Shown in pieces: positions 1 to 6,624 of a stretch of 7,827 nucleotides of DNA. Origin of the DNA: a bacterium (GTDB lineage: Bacteria; Krumholzibacteriota; Krumholzibacteriia; LZORAL124-64-63); the NCBI GenBank assembly GCA_030591105.1, contig JAUVBS010000086.1:1-7827 (forward strand), written 5' to 3'. Position 1 is the first letter of the stretch, and each line of letters starts with the position of its first letter. The position numbers were made by a program, and so were the translations under genes. The notes under the pieces are model-generated. The model had not been told where the DNA came from. It saw nothing but the letters and a program-made list of their open reading frames with translations, and did not search any database.

Positions 1-452
1 GAAAGTCCGCCAAAAAGACCCCCCAGGGGGCCCTCGCCGGGCGGCCGTCGGTGCAGATTCATGTCCATGAGGACGCGGCGACAGGACGGATGACCGTCCA
101 GACCGACGCTGGGGAACGCGAGCTGGGACGGGCCGATACCGAGAGGATGCGCTGCGACGTCTCTGTCTGCGGCCTGGGTGGCCGGAACACGACGACAATC
201 CCGCCCCGCGTACGTCGGGAGGTGTTGGCGCGGGACCGGCACCGTTGTCGGGCGCCGGGGTGCGGACGGACGCGGTTTCTCGAAGTTCATCACATTGTAC
301 CGCGACAGCGCGGAGGGTCGAACCGGGCGGAGAACCTGGTGACGCTCTGTGGAACTTGTCATCGTTTATGGCATGAGCGGGGAGGTGGAGTGGCGATTGA
401 GGCGCCGGCTGAGATGCCGGTTGAGGCGACTGCTGGATCGCCCGTGGGATAG
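1..452 (+). CDS. HNH endonuclease-family protein, C-terminal part (5' end outside window)
   Basis: The reading frame is already open at base 3 and runs without a stop through a GTG at 51, so this is the tail of a longer protein; the GTG is probably internal. Counting from that GTG, there is a complete HNH nuclease core. C66 and C71 (CRAPGC) with C100 and C103 (CGTCH) form two zinc-ligand pairs. H80-H81 (VHHI) is the catalytic His motif, followed by N95 and H104, and H108 lies in the closing LWHE. The preceding ERMRCDVSVC...TIPPRVRREVLARD segment is the usual lead-in to the HNH domain in large DUF222/HNH-type proteins, a multicopy family in many genomes. Family knowledge predicts metal-dependent DNA cleavage or nicking, but the target and role cannot be read here. 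After the HNH the protein ends in a short Glu/Ala/Pro-rich tail (VAIEAPAEMPVEATAGSP). No neighbouring gene suggests a restriction or phage context. Confidence 0.85.
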   Translation, partial: KSAKKTPQGALAGRPSVQIHVHEDAATGRMTVQTDAGERELGRADTERMRCDVSVCGLGGRNTTTIPPRVRREVLARDRHRCRAPGCGRTRFLEVHHIVPRQRGGSNRAENLVTLCGTCHRLWHERGGGVAIEAPAEMPVEATAGSPVG

Positions 453-464
453 GCGGTGGTGAAG

Positions 465-492
465 ACGGCAGGGTCGCGGGTTTCGACGCCGT
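465..492 (+). terminator. Possible hairpin terminator after the HNH gene
   Basis: ACGGC (465-469) pairs with GCCGT (488-492), and GTCG (473-476) pairs with CGAC (484-487) around a 7-nt loop, leaving an AGG bulge on the left arm. It lies 12 nt after the HNH stop codon. There is no T-run after it, so it does not meet the intrinsic-terminator rule and may be chance pairing in GC-rich DNA. Confidence 0.25.
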
Positions 493-565
493 GAGGGTCA
501 AGCGTTCGGCTGTTGTATCGGAAACCAAGGAGTGGCTTACCAAGCGATCTCGGAGTCATCTTCTC

Positions 566-593
566 TTTGCAGTTGGCAGGGACGAAGTATCAT
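566..593 (+). promoter_or_regulatory. Candidate sigma-70-type promoter for the kinase operon
   Basis: TTTGCA at 566-571 (4 of 6 to TTGACA) and TATCAT at 588-593 (5 of 6 to TATAAT) are separated by 16 bp. A second TATCAT at 635-640 is preceded by TG plus one base, an extended -10 arrangement, but has no recognisable -35 at the right distance. Either would give a 5' untranslated leader of 160-210 nt that includes the tandem repeats. Promoter sequences in the likely host phylum are poorly known, so this is a pattern match only. Confidence 0.3.
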
Positions 594-652
594 GGCTGAC
601 ACTGGACCCCACGCCTCTGCGTCGGTGGGTGTGGTATCATGGTTATTGACAC
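587..652 (+). repeat. Imperfect direct repeat GTATCATGG...TGACAC (two copies)
   Basis: Copy 1 is 587-602 and copy 2 is 634-652, starting 47 bp apart. Both share GTATCATGG, then 1-4 variable bases, then TGACAC. The copies include the two TATCAT boxes, so this may be a duplicated promoter or operator element. It could also be a remnant of a small local duplication. Confidence 0.4.
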
Positions 653-680
653 CGACGACGCGCAGGTGCGGTGCTGACGC

Positions 681-781
681 CGGCCATGTAGTCGCCGGCC
701 ATGTAGTCGCCGACCATGTAGTCGCCAACCAAGTAGTCGCCAACCAAGTAGTCGCCAACCAAGTAGTCGCCAACCAAGTAG
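681..781 (+). repeat. Tandem array of 15-bp repeats, six full units plus one partial
   Basis: Units begin at 681, 696, 711, 726, 741, 756 and (partial) 771. Units 1-2 are CGGCCATGTAGTCGC, unit 3 is CGACCATGTAGTCGC and units 4-6 are CAACCAAGTAGTCGC. The last copy continues to CAACCAAGTAG before the sequence changes. All units share the core GTAGTCGC, and divergence is graded from left to right, as expected for growth by slippage or unequal exchange. The period is a multiple of three, so frames stay open: one plus-strand frame reads [15 protein letters not shown] and one minus-strand frame reads TWLAT/TWPAT. The array ends 25 bp before the kinase start codon, so it lies in the probable leader or promoter of that gene. 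There are no spacers, so it is not CRISPR. Confidence 0.9.
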
Positions 782-806
782 ACATCGCTCCGGTAGAGGA
801 CCATTC

Positions 807-1778
807 GTGACCGACCTGCCTCCCGACTTCGACCGTAGCCCTGCTGGTCTCGCCGCACGTCTGGAAGAGCTGTCCGGCTGGCACTCCCGCCAGCCGCTGG
901 AGATCGTGACCGAGATCAGCGACGCCATGCGTTTGAACCGCGGGCACGTGCTCGACCTCGAGGGCCGCCTCTGCGCCGTGATGGGTTGCGCTTATGAGAC
1001 CCGCTTCGGCATCTCGGATCAGCCCAAGTACTGGGTACTGCGTTGCCTCGATCTGGTGACCGGTCAGGACCTGATCGTCAAGACGGTTTTCAACGAGGAG
1101 TTCGTTGCCCGCATCGGACCGCTGCGCATCCGCTGCTATCGCAGTCCCAAGAAGGAGAGTGCGGTACTCGAGTTGGTGCGCGGCGATGACCGCTTCATGC
1201 AGGGATACACGGTCACTGACAGGGGCGGTAACCGGATCCGCGTGATCGACTTCATCCGGGGACCGACGATTTTCAACCACGTGCTCGAGTGGCAAGAGTC
1301 CCATGAGCAGTTCGTCCAGGGTGAGATGCGGCGCCTGCTGACGAAGCTGATCTCGAGTTTCGAGGCGATCCAGATGCTGCATGAGCACCGCTTGTGCCAC
1401 GGCGACATCCGCAACGACCATTTGATCATCGACGCGCAGAGCGGTCGTTTGCGGTGGATCGACTTCGATCTGAATCAAGCTTTTTCCGACTTCGACACCT
1501 GGAGTGTCGGAAACGTACTGGCCTACGTGGTCGGCCAAGGTATACGATCATTTCACCAGGTCTTGCGCGATCGGACCGTGTCGGACAGGATCAAGGGGAG
1601 TCTCGAGACCGCAGACGCCTCGGCTTTCTACGACTATCGCATCTACAACCTGCGGAAGCTCTACCCCTATCTGCCGGAGCGCATCAACGACATCTTGCTG
1701 CGCTTCACAGTGGGCAGCGATGTCTACTACCAAAACCTCACGGAGGTGATCGAGGATCTGGGCAACGCACTCGCTTGA
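807..1778 (+). CDS. Atypical protein-kinase-like protein (Hanks-type fold with altered catalytic motifs)
   Basis: The 323-aa product is predicted to be cytosolic, with no membrane segment. The core resembles a Ser/Thr kinase: a VAIK-like Lys at K92 (DLIVKTVF), possible alphaC Glu at E117 or E122, the hinge-like [16 protein letters not shown], a catalytic loop [10 protein letters not shown] (H198, D200) and a DFG-like IDFD (D219-F220-D221). Two positions are unusual: the loop Asn expected five residues after D200 is H205, and the DFG Gly is D221. It may therefore be an atypical kinase or a pseudokinase acting as a scaffold. An aminoglycoside- or choline-kinase-like enzyme is less likely. Residues 1-60 have no recognised domain. 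GTG 807 is the first start codon after the in-frame TGA at 675-677 and has GAGGA at 796-800, 6 nt upstream. The gene lies 102 bp before a histidine kinase on the same strand, suggesting one operon and a link to that pathway; its substrate is unknown. Confidence 0.82.
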   Translation: MTDLPPDFDRSPAGLAARLEELSGWHSRQPLEIVTEISDAMRLNRGHVLDLEGRLCAVMGCAYETRFGISDQPKYWVLRCLDLVTGQDLIVKTVFNEEFVARIGPLRIRCYRSPKKESAVLELVRGDDRFMQGYTVTDRGGNRIRVIDFIRGPTIFNHVLEWQESHEQFVQGEMRRLLTKLISSFEAIQMLHEHRLCHGDIRNDHLIIDAQSGRLRWIDFDLNQAFSDFDTWSVGNVLAYVVGQGIRSFHQVLRDRTVSDRIKGSLETADASAFYDYRIYNLRKLYPYLPERINDILLRFTVGSDVYYQNLTEVIEDLGNALA

Positions 1779-1880
1779 GCGAGGGCCTCGGCTACACGCG
1801 GAACGATCGACGTTACGCCCGACTCTTGGCACCGTCGGCCGAAGCCCGGACACCACGCTCGCTGGAACGGAGGGTATGCC

Positions 1881-3701
1881 GTGAAGACCGTGATCGTCGG
1901 CGGCGGCAAGGGCTGCCGTGCGATCCTGCAACTGCTCGACGCAGGTCGTCTGCGCGAGCTAGGCATGGACGTCGCCTACGTCGTCGACCCGGACGACCAG
2001 GCCCCGGCGATACTGTACGCCCAGCGCAAAGGCATCCAGACCTTCACTGAATTCGGCGACGCTTTCGCCGACCCGGACATTCAGCTCGTCGTCGAGTTGA
2101 CCGGAAACCAAAAAGTCCTCGACCAGATTTACCACCACTTGCCGGCCGGCGTACGCGTCATCGACCACGAGTCGGCACGCATCTTCTGGGACATCCTCGA
2201 TCTCGAGCGGAAATTGCGGGAAGAGTTGCAGGCCCGCGCCGCGCTCGAGGAAGAGCTGGCCCAGGACCGCCAGCGCGCCCAGGACGTCCTCGACAGCCTA
2301 CCCGACCTGGTCGTGGTTCTCTCTCCGGACAAACGGATCCGCGTGACCAACCGCCGCTTCTTCCTCGAGACCAACATCGATCCCGAGGAGGCCATCGGCC
2401 AGAAGTGCACCGACATCTTCTGCTCCGCCGGCGAGGATTGCGTAGACGGCGCCTGCGCCTTCACCCACGCGGTCGAAACTGGCCAACCGTATGCGACGAT
2501 CGTCGAGCGCAAGGGTCCGAGTCCCGGCTTCTTCGAGGTGACCGCCGTCCCGCGCTACGACGGTGAAGGCAACCTGTACGAGATCGTCGAGACCCACCAC
2601 CCGGTGACCACCCGCATCTCGCTGCAGCGCGAGGTCGATCGTTCCGAGCGGTTGTTCCGCTTGTTCATCGAATCGGCCCGCGACATCATCAGCATCAAGG
2701 ACAGCGAGGGCCGCTACGTGGTGACCAATCCCGCGTCGGCCGGACTGTTCGGCCTCGACCCATCCGACTGCATCGGCAAGACGGCCGCGGAACTCTACGA
2801 CCCCGACATCGCCAAGGTGATCAACCAGCACGATCGCGAAGTCATGTACCGCCGCCAAGCCCTGAATTACAACGAGACCTACGTCATCGGCGGCAAGGAA
2901 CGCCACTTCGAGACCGTTCGCTTCCCGCTGCTCGACCACGAGGGTAAGGTCGAGGGGGTCTGCACCATCGCGCGTGACATGACCAACCGTTTACATCTCC
3001 AGAATCAGGTGTTGCAGTCGGCCAAGCTAGCAGCGGTCGGCAAGCTCGCCGCCGGCGTGGCCCACGAGATCAATAATCCGCTGACCGGTGTGCTGGCCTA
3101 CGCCGAAGAACTGTTCGAAGAGGCCGCCGATAACGACGAGCGCCGCTCGGATTACAAAGTGATCATCCGCGAGACCCTGCGCTGCCGCGATATCGTGCGC
3201 ACCCTGCTCGATTTCTCGCGCCAGGAAGCGCCGATACTGCAAAGCGGCGAGCTGAACAGAGTTGTCAACAGGACGATCCCGCTGGTGCAGAAGCTACCGC
3301 GCTTTCGCGATGTCGAACTACACCTCGAACTGGCCGACGAGGTGCTGGCCGTCGATGCGGACAGTCGTCAGTTACAGCAGGTGCTCTTGAACCTGATCAT
3401 GAACGCGGTCGACGCCATGAACGGTGTCGGTACCATCCAGATCGAGACCGGCACCGAGAGCGGCAAGGGATTCATCGCCGTGAGCGACAGCGGCCCCGGC
3501 GTCCCGGACCAGGACAAGAGCCGGATCTTCGAACCTTTCTACTCGACGAAAACGACCACCGGCCTCGGCCTATCGGTGAGTTGGGGTATCGTCGAGCGCC
3601 ACGGGGGCAGCATCGAGCTGGGTGACAGCCTGTTCGGCGGCGCCCGATTCCGCATCGTATTGCCCCTCACCGATACCAACCCAGGAGCAACCTCGTCATG
3701 A
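1881..3701 (+). CDS. Soluble sensor histidine kinase: Rossmann, coiled coil, PAS, PAS, HisKA, HATPase_c
   Basis: The 606-aa product has no membrane segments, so it should sense a cytosolic signal. Residues 1-103 look like a Rossmann nucleotide-binding domain: KTVIVGGGKGCRAIL gives the glycine-rich loop (G7-G8-G9-K-G11) after the first strand, followed by VVELTGNQ (70-77) and VIDHESARIFW (93-103). Residues 105-137 are a charged coiled coil. PAS1 (about 138-245) carries four cysteines, C176, C181, C187 and C192; PAS2 spans about 255-370. The HisKA phospho-acceptor is H395 in AHEINNP. The ATPase domain has N504/N508 (N box), DSGPG at 536-540 (G1), FEPFYSTK at 550-557 (F box) and GLGL at 561-564 (G2), so it looks catalytically complete. 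GTG 1881 has an excellent GGAGGG at 1869-1874, 6 nt upstream. The stop overlaps the next start as ATGA, implying translational coupling with the cognate response regulator. The Rossmann domain suggests NAD(P)(H) or another nucleotide as signal, but the ligand is inferred. Confidence 0.93.
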   Translation: MKTVIVGGGKGCRAILQLLDAGRLRELGMDVAYVVDPDDQAPAILYAQRKGIQTFTEFGDAFADPDIQLVVELTGNQKVLDQIYHHLPAGVRVIDHESARIFWDILDLERKLREELQARAALEEELAQDRQRAQDVLDSLPDLVVVLSPDKRIRVTNRRFFLETNIDPEEAIGQKCTDIFCSAGEDCVDGACAFTHAVETGQPYATIVERKGPSPGFFEVTAVPRYDGEGNLYEIVETHHPVTTRISLQREVDRSERLFRLFIESARDIISIKDSEGRYVVTNPASAGLFGLDPSDCIGKTAAELYDPDIAKVINQHDREVMYRRQALNYNETYVIGGKERHFETVRFPLLDHEGKVEGVCTIARDMTNRLHLQNQVLQSAKLAAVGKLAAGVAHEINNPLTGVLAYAEELFEEAADNDERRSDYKVIIRETLRCRDIVRTLLDFSRQEAPILQSGELNRVVNRTIPLVQKLPRFRDVELHLELADEVLAVDADSRQLQQVLLNLIMNAVDAMNGVGTIQIETGTESGKGFIAVSDSGPGVPDQDKSRIFEPFYSTKTTTGLGLSVSWGIVERHGGSIELGDSLFGGARFRIVLPLTDTNPGATSS

Positions 3702-4504
3702 ACGACCAATCCCCGGCACCCGACGAGTTGACCATTCTGGTCGTCGACGACGAAGCGATCGTTCTCGACAGCGCCAAGAAGATATTGCGCAAGGATCCGC
3801 TACGGGTGGTCACGGCTCTGAGTGCTGCCGAAGGCCTCGACCTCCTCGCGCGCGGCGGCATCCACGTCGTCTTGACCGATATGATGATGCCCGAGATGGA
3901 CGGCCTCGAACTGACCCGCATCATCAAGGAACGCTGGCCCACGATCCCGGTGGTGCTGATCACCGGCTACGCGACGATCAGCACGGCCATGCAGGCGATG
4001 AAACTCGGCGCCTTCGATTACGTCGCCAAACCGTTTACGCGGGCCGAACTGCGCGGCATCGTCAAGCGTGCGCTGCACCTCGTGGCCGAGGTGGAGCAAG
4101 ATACCCCCACCGGCGCGGCGGCCGGTAGCGCGGCGGGCGCCCGGGGCAAGATGCCCGCCGGTCTGCGCACCCTCGGCGGCAACAGCTGGATGATGACCCA
4201 GAAAGACGGCACTGTGCGGATCGGCGTCGAGCTGGGTTTCGTCACCGCGGCCGGCGCCATCGAGAACATCGACCTGCCGGCGGTCGGTGATGTGTTGAGC
4301 CAGGGGGCGGTTTGCTTGCAGATTTTTTCGGCGGACCTGCGTTGCCACACGGTATGGTCGCCACTCTCCGGTGAGGTGGTCGAGGTCAACCCGAAGGTAC
4401 AACAGGACCCCAGCGCGGCGCTGCAGGATCCGTACGGCGAAGGATGGTTGCTACGGCTGCGGCCGAGCAAGTTCGAGGCGGAACGTCAGGTACTCGGGCT
4501 GTAA
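3698..4504 (+). CDS. Response regulator with GcvH-like (degenerate lipoyl-type) output domain
   Basis: The product has 268 residues. Residues 10-130 are a CheY-like receiver with the acidic pair D17-D18, phospho-acceptor D61 (LTDMMMP), T89 (LITG) and K111 (AKPF), all intact. An Ala/Gly-rich linker (about 132-152) leads to residues 155-268, which match glycine cleavage H protein: VRIGVELGFVTAAGAIENI, LPAVGDVLSQG, SPLSGEVVEVNPKV and DPYGEGWLLRL line up with its conserved blocks. The lysine that carries lipoate, eight residues before the conserved Pro of the SP(L)SG turn, is Leu (L214), and there is no Lys between 168 and 233. Lipoylation as in true GcvH is therefore not expected. No DNA-binding or enzymatic output domain is visible, so phosphorylation probably changes a protein or ligand interaction of the H-like fold. 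ATG 3698 has AGGAG at 3683-3687 and overlaps the histidine kinase stop, making it the obvious partner. Confidence 0.93.
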   Translation: MNDQSPAPDELTILVVDDEAIVLDSAKKILRKDPLRVVTALSAAEGLDLLARGGIHVVLTDMMMPEMDGLELTRIIKERWPTIPVVLITGYATISTAMQAMKLGAFDYVAKPFTRAELRGIVKRALHLVAEVEQDTPTGAAAGSAAGARGKMPAGLRTLGGNSWMMTQKDGTVRIGVELGFVTAAGAIENIDLPAVGDVLSQGAVCLQIFSADLRCHTVWSPLSGEVVEVNPKVQQDPSAALQDPYGEGWLLRLRPSKFEAERQVLGL

Positions 4505-4554
4505 GGCCGGCCGGTCACCGCCGCTGTCGGAACAACTCGGGGTGTCAGCCCGGA

Positions 4555-6624
4555 TCAGTCCCCGTCCTTGAAGCGAGCCTGACTCGTGACGATGGCCGCA
4601 TCGAGCAGTGGCAGAGCAAGGATGCCGTCGCGGCACAGCACGATGTTCGTCTGCGCCCATCTGTAGTCGGGCTTGATCCGTAACGCGCGGTCGTACGCCG
4701 CACCGGCGCTCTCGTACCGGCCCAGCGCAGCGAGGGCGGACTCGCGGGCGACGACACCGTCCGCGTGGGCCAGCGCCAGATCAGTTTGGCGGGTGGCCGC
4801 TTCGGCCAGCCACAAGTAACAATCGCCGAGGCTGGTATAAGAACGGAAGGAACGCGGGAAGAGGCGCACCGCCTGTCTGTGCTGTGCAGACGCCGCCTCG
4901 ATCAACGACCCGGCCTCGCGGTCGTACTGAAGCATCTGTTCGCCCTGTCCGAGCCGCTCGGCGGCCTCGGCCTGCTCGATCAAGGGGATCGCTTGCGTCA
5001 GGATCAACAGCCCCCGTCGGTCAACGATGTCGGCGTCGTTCGGATCGATCTGCACCGCGCGCGCGAAGTGTTGGTCCGCAGCCGCTGGATCGGGCGGCTG
5101 GCCGTCGTAGCCCTGGGCGAGGATCACGGCCAGATTCATCTCGTCGCGCGCGGTGGTGACCTGCTGGTTCAATCCGAACCAGTCGACATTCACCCCGACG
5201 AACGCCACGAACAGAACGGCTGCCGCGGCCGCACCACCGCGCACACCACCGGTGCGCAATTGGACCGCAAGCCCCCAGAAACCGTAGCTGGCGTAGAGCG
5301 CCAGCACCGGTAGCAGCGGCATCCGGAACCGGGCGTTGACGAAGAACGGCAGCACCACGACCGCCAATGCCGCCAGGTAGAGCAACAGGACCTCCTGTTG
5401 CGCCGTTCCACGGGGCCTGTCCAGCAGACGCCGCCACAGTGTCCCGACAATGCCGAGCAAAGCGAACGGACCGATCAACCAGAAGCCCGGCCACCAGCGC
5501 CCCAGCAGGAACAGTCCCTGCTCACGGGCCAGAAACGCCGCCCCGATATTGTTGCGTCCTTCGTGAGCACCGACCAGTATGACCGCTTTCTTGCCCACGA
5601 GACCGACCGCACGCAGCGGATCAGCGCCGGCCTGCTTCAACGACTGGCGGGTCAAAAAGCGCGACGAGGCAGCGGTACTCTGCGCACCGGCGGCGGCGCA
5701 TTGGAGTTGCAAGTCGTCCCAGGCGACACCGATCTGAACCGGCGACACCCCGTCGGCGCCGGGCCGGATACCGGCCCAGAGGTTGACCCCCAGGTTGGCG
5801 CTCACCGGGACCAAGGCTTTGCCCACCCGAGCGTTGCGCAGCGTCACCGGCGCGATCGCCACCACCGCACCGAGCAACAGCAGCAGCGCTGGCCGCCACG
5901 GACGGTCGCCCGCACCGGCCAGCGCCTGCCGATTCGATCCTGGCCACCGCGCGCGCAGGTAGAGCCACGCGGCCAATACCGGCGGCAGGATCAGCAGATT
6001 GGGCCGACCGAGCGCCGCGATACCCAGCGCCACGCCCGCCAGCAGCAGATACCGGCCCGACACGCCGCCCCGGCGGCACACTCCCACCAGCAGCAGCAAG
6101 AGCGCCAGCAGCGCCAGCAGCGTGGTCAAGCTCTCGGCCAGCAACTGGAACTCGAAGAATGGCGGCACCGGCAACAAGGCGTAAACCAACGCGCCGGTCA
6201 GAGCGGTGCGCGCCGAAAACACCAATCGCCCGCAGCCGAGTACCAGCAGCGATGTACTTACCCCCAGCGTCGCCTGTAGCAGGTACACCGGCGTCACATC
6301 GGGGCCGAAAATTCGGTAGCTGGCGGCCAGTAAATACGGGTAGAGCGGCGGCTTGAAGAACACGTCGGGCTGGAATTGCTGTCCGGCGACGATCGCCTTG
6401 GCCCACAGATTGAAGGTCGAAGCATCGACCACCGGTATGTGGTAGAAAGGCGAGTCGCGGTAGATCAGGAAATAGACCAGGCGCAGTGCTAGCGCCGCGG
6501 CCACGACCGCAATCACCTGATGGCGCGGGAATAAGCCACCCGGCGGGTAGCCGGCGTCTGGCGTTGACGGTCCGCCGACCGGATCCGGTCGCGAAGCCGC
6601 CGGTTTAGCGGGGCGTTTGCTCAT
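4555..6624 (-). CDS. GT-C (GT39/ArnT-like) membrane glycosyltransferase with C-terminal TPR repeats
   Basis: Counting from ATG 6624, the protein has 689 residues. After a Pro-rich cytoplasmic N-terminus, the first membrane helix (about 36-55) leads into a loop with VDASTFNLWAKAIVAG, where D67 is the likely catalytic Asp of this fold, then FKPPLYPYLLA (90-100), typical of PMT_2/ArnT-type enzymes. About ten further hydrophobic helices follow (for example 114-130, 137-155, 160-182, 193-222, 246-260, 379-396, 412-428, 436-455, 463-480), with NARFRMPLLP (430-439) characteristic of the family. Such enzymes transfer sugars from polyprenyl-phosphate donors to lipids or proteins on the outer face of the inner membrane; the acceptor is unknown. 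Residues 515-665 contain TPR-like helices (ADQHFARAVQIDPNDADI, SAQHRQAVRLFPRSF, SAGAAYDRALRIKPDY), probably for partner binding. An in-frame GTG at 6699 would add 25 residues but lacks a ribosome-binding site. ATG 6624 has only a weak GGACGG about 10 nt upstream, so the start is uncertain. The gene converges with the signalling operon and ends 50 bp from it. Confidence 0.85.
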   Translation of the reverse strand: MSKRPAKPAASRPDPVGGPSTPDAGYPPGGLFPRHQVIAVVAAALALRLVYFLIYRDSPFYHIPVVDASTFNLWAKAIVAGQQFQPDVFFKPPLYPYLLAASYRIFGPDVTPVYLLQATLGVSTSLLVLGCGRLVFSARTALTGALVYALLPVPPFFEFQLLAESLTTLLALLALLLLLVGVCRRGGVSGRYLLLAGVALGIAALGRPNLLILPPVLAAWLYLRARWPGSNRQALAGAGDRPWRPALLLLLGAVVAIAPVTLRNARVGKALVPVSANLGVNLWAGIRPGADGVSPVQIGVAWDDLQLQCAAAGAQSTAASSRFLTRQSLKQAGADPLRAVGLVGKKAVILVGAHEGRNNIGAAFLAREQGLFLLGRWWPGFWLIGPFALLGIVGTLWRRLLDRPRGTAQQEVLLLYLAALAVVVLPFFVNARFRMPLLPVLALYASYGFWGLAVQLRTGGVRGGAAAAAVLFVAFVGVNVDWFGLNQQVTTARDEMNLAVILAQGYDGQPPDPAAADQHFARAVQIDPNDADIVDRRGLLILTQAIPLIEQAEAAERLGQGEQMLQYDREAGSLIEAASAQHRQAVRLFPRSFRSYTSLGDCYLWLAEAATRQTDLALAHADGVVARESALAALGRYESAGAAYDRALRIKPDYRWAQTNIVLCRDGILALPLLDAAIVTSQARFKDGD

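Larger units (their letters stand above)
453..806. other. Non-coding region upstream of the signalling operon
   Basis: This stretch of about 354 bp between the HNH gene and the kinase has no convincing gene. In order it holds: a possible hairpin at 465-492 (ACGGC...GCCGT enclosing GTCG...CGAC); a possible promoter at 566-593; an imperfect direct repeat at 587-602 and 634-652; a short GC-rich fold around 606-630 (CCCAC...GTGGG); and a 15-bp tandem repeat array at 681-781. A frame from ATG 592 (or GTG 532) to TGA 808-810 stays open and overlaps the kinase GTG by four bases (GTGA). Its product would be mostly a VVANQ/GHVVA pentapeptide repeat, and its start has only a weak AGGG 10 nt upstream. 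I treat it as a doubtful small gene rather than annotate it. The region is best read as the 5' regulatory region of the operon. Confidence 0.6.

Noticed and set aside
646..674. Perfect TTGACA -35 box at 646-651
   Set aside because: No AT-rich -10 lies 15-19 bp downstream; that stretch is GC-rich.
681..781. CRISPR array
   Set aside because: The repeats are contiguous 15-bp units with no spacers, and no cas genes are nearby.
537..1538. Long open frame on the minus strand (333 codons) opposite the kinase and the repeats
   Set aside because: It lies entirely antisense to a well-supported kinase gene and the repeat array, has no recognisable domain, and reflects codon bias in GC-rich DNA plus a three-fold repeat period.
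1770..1790. Small palindromes CTCGC-TTGA-GCGAG and CGAGGGCCTCG at the end of the kinase gene
   Set aside because: The stems are 5 bp or less with no T-run, and one spans the stop codon; likely chance in GC-rich sequence.
1826..1841. TTGGCAC resembling the -24 half of a sigma-54 promoter between the kinase and histidine kinase genes
   Set aside because: The -12 half (TTGC or at least GC at the right spacing) is missing; the position reads GCCG.
6085..6125. CAG-rich, trinucleotide-like stretch
   Set aside because: Explained by CTG leucine codons of a transmembrane helix (ALLALLLLLV) read on the opposite strand; not a true repeat array.
5398..6279. Long plus-strand open frame (293 codons) inside the glycosyltransferase gene
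   Set aside because: Its product is dominated by Gln/Arg runs that mirror the Leu-rich membrane helices of the real gene on the other strand.
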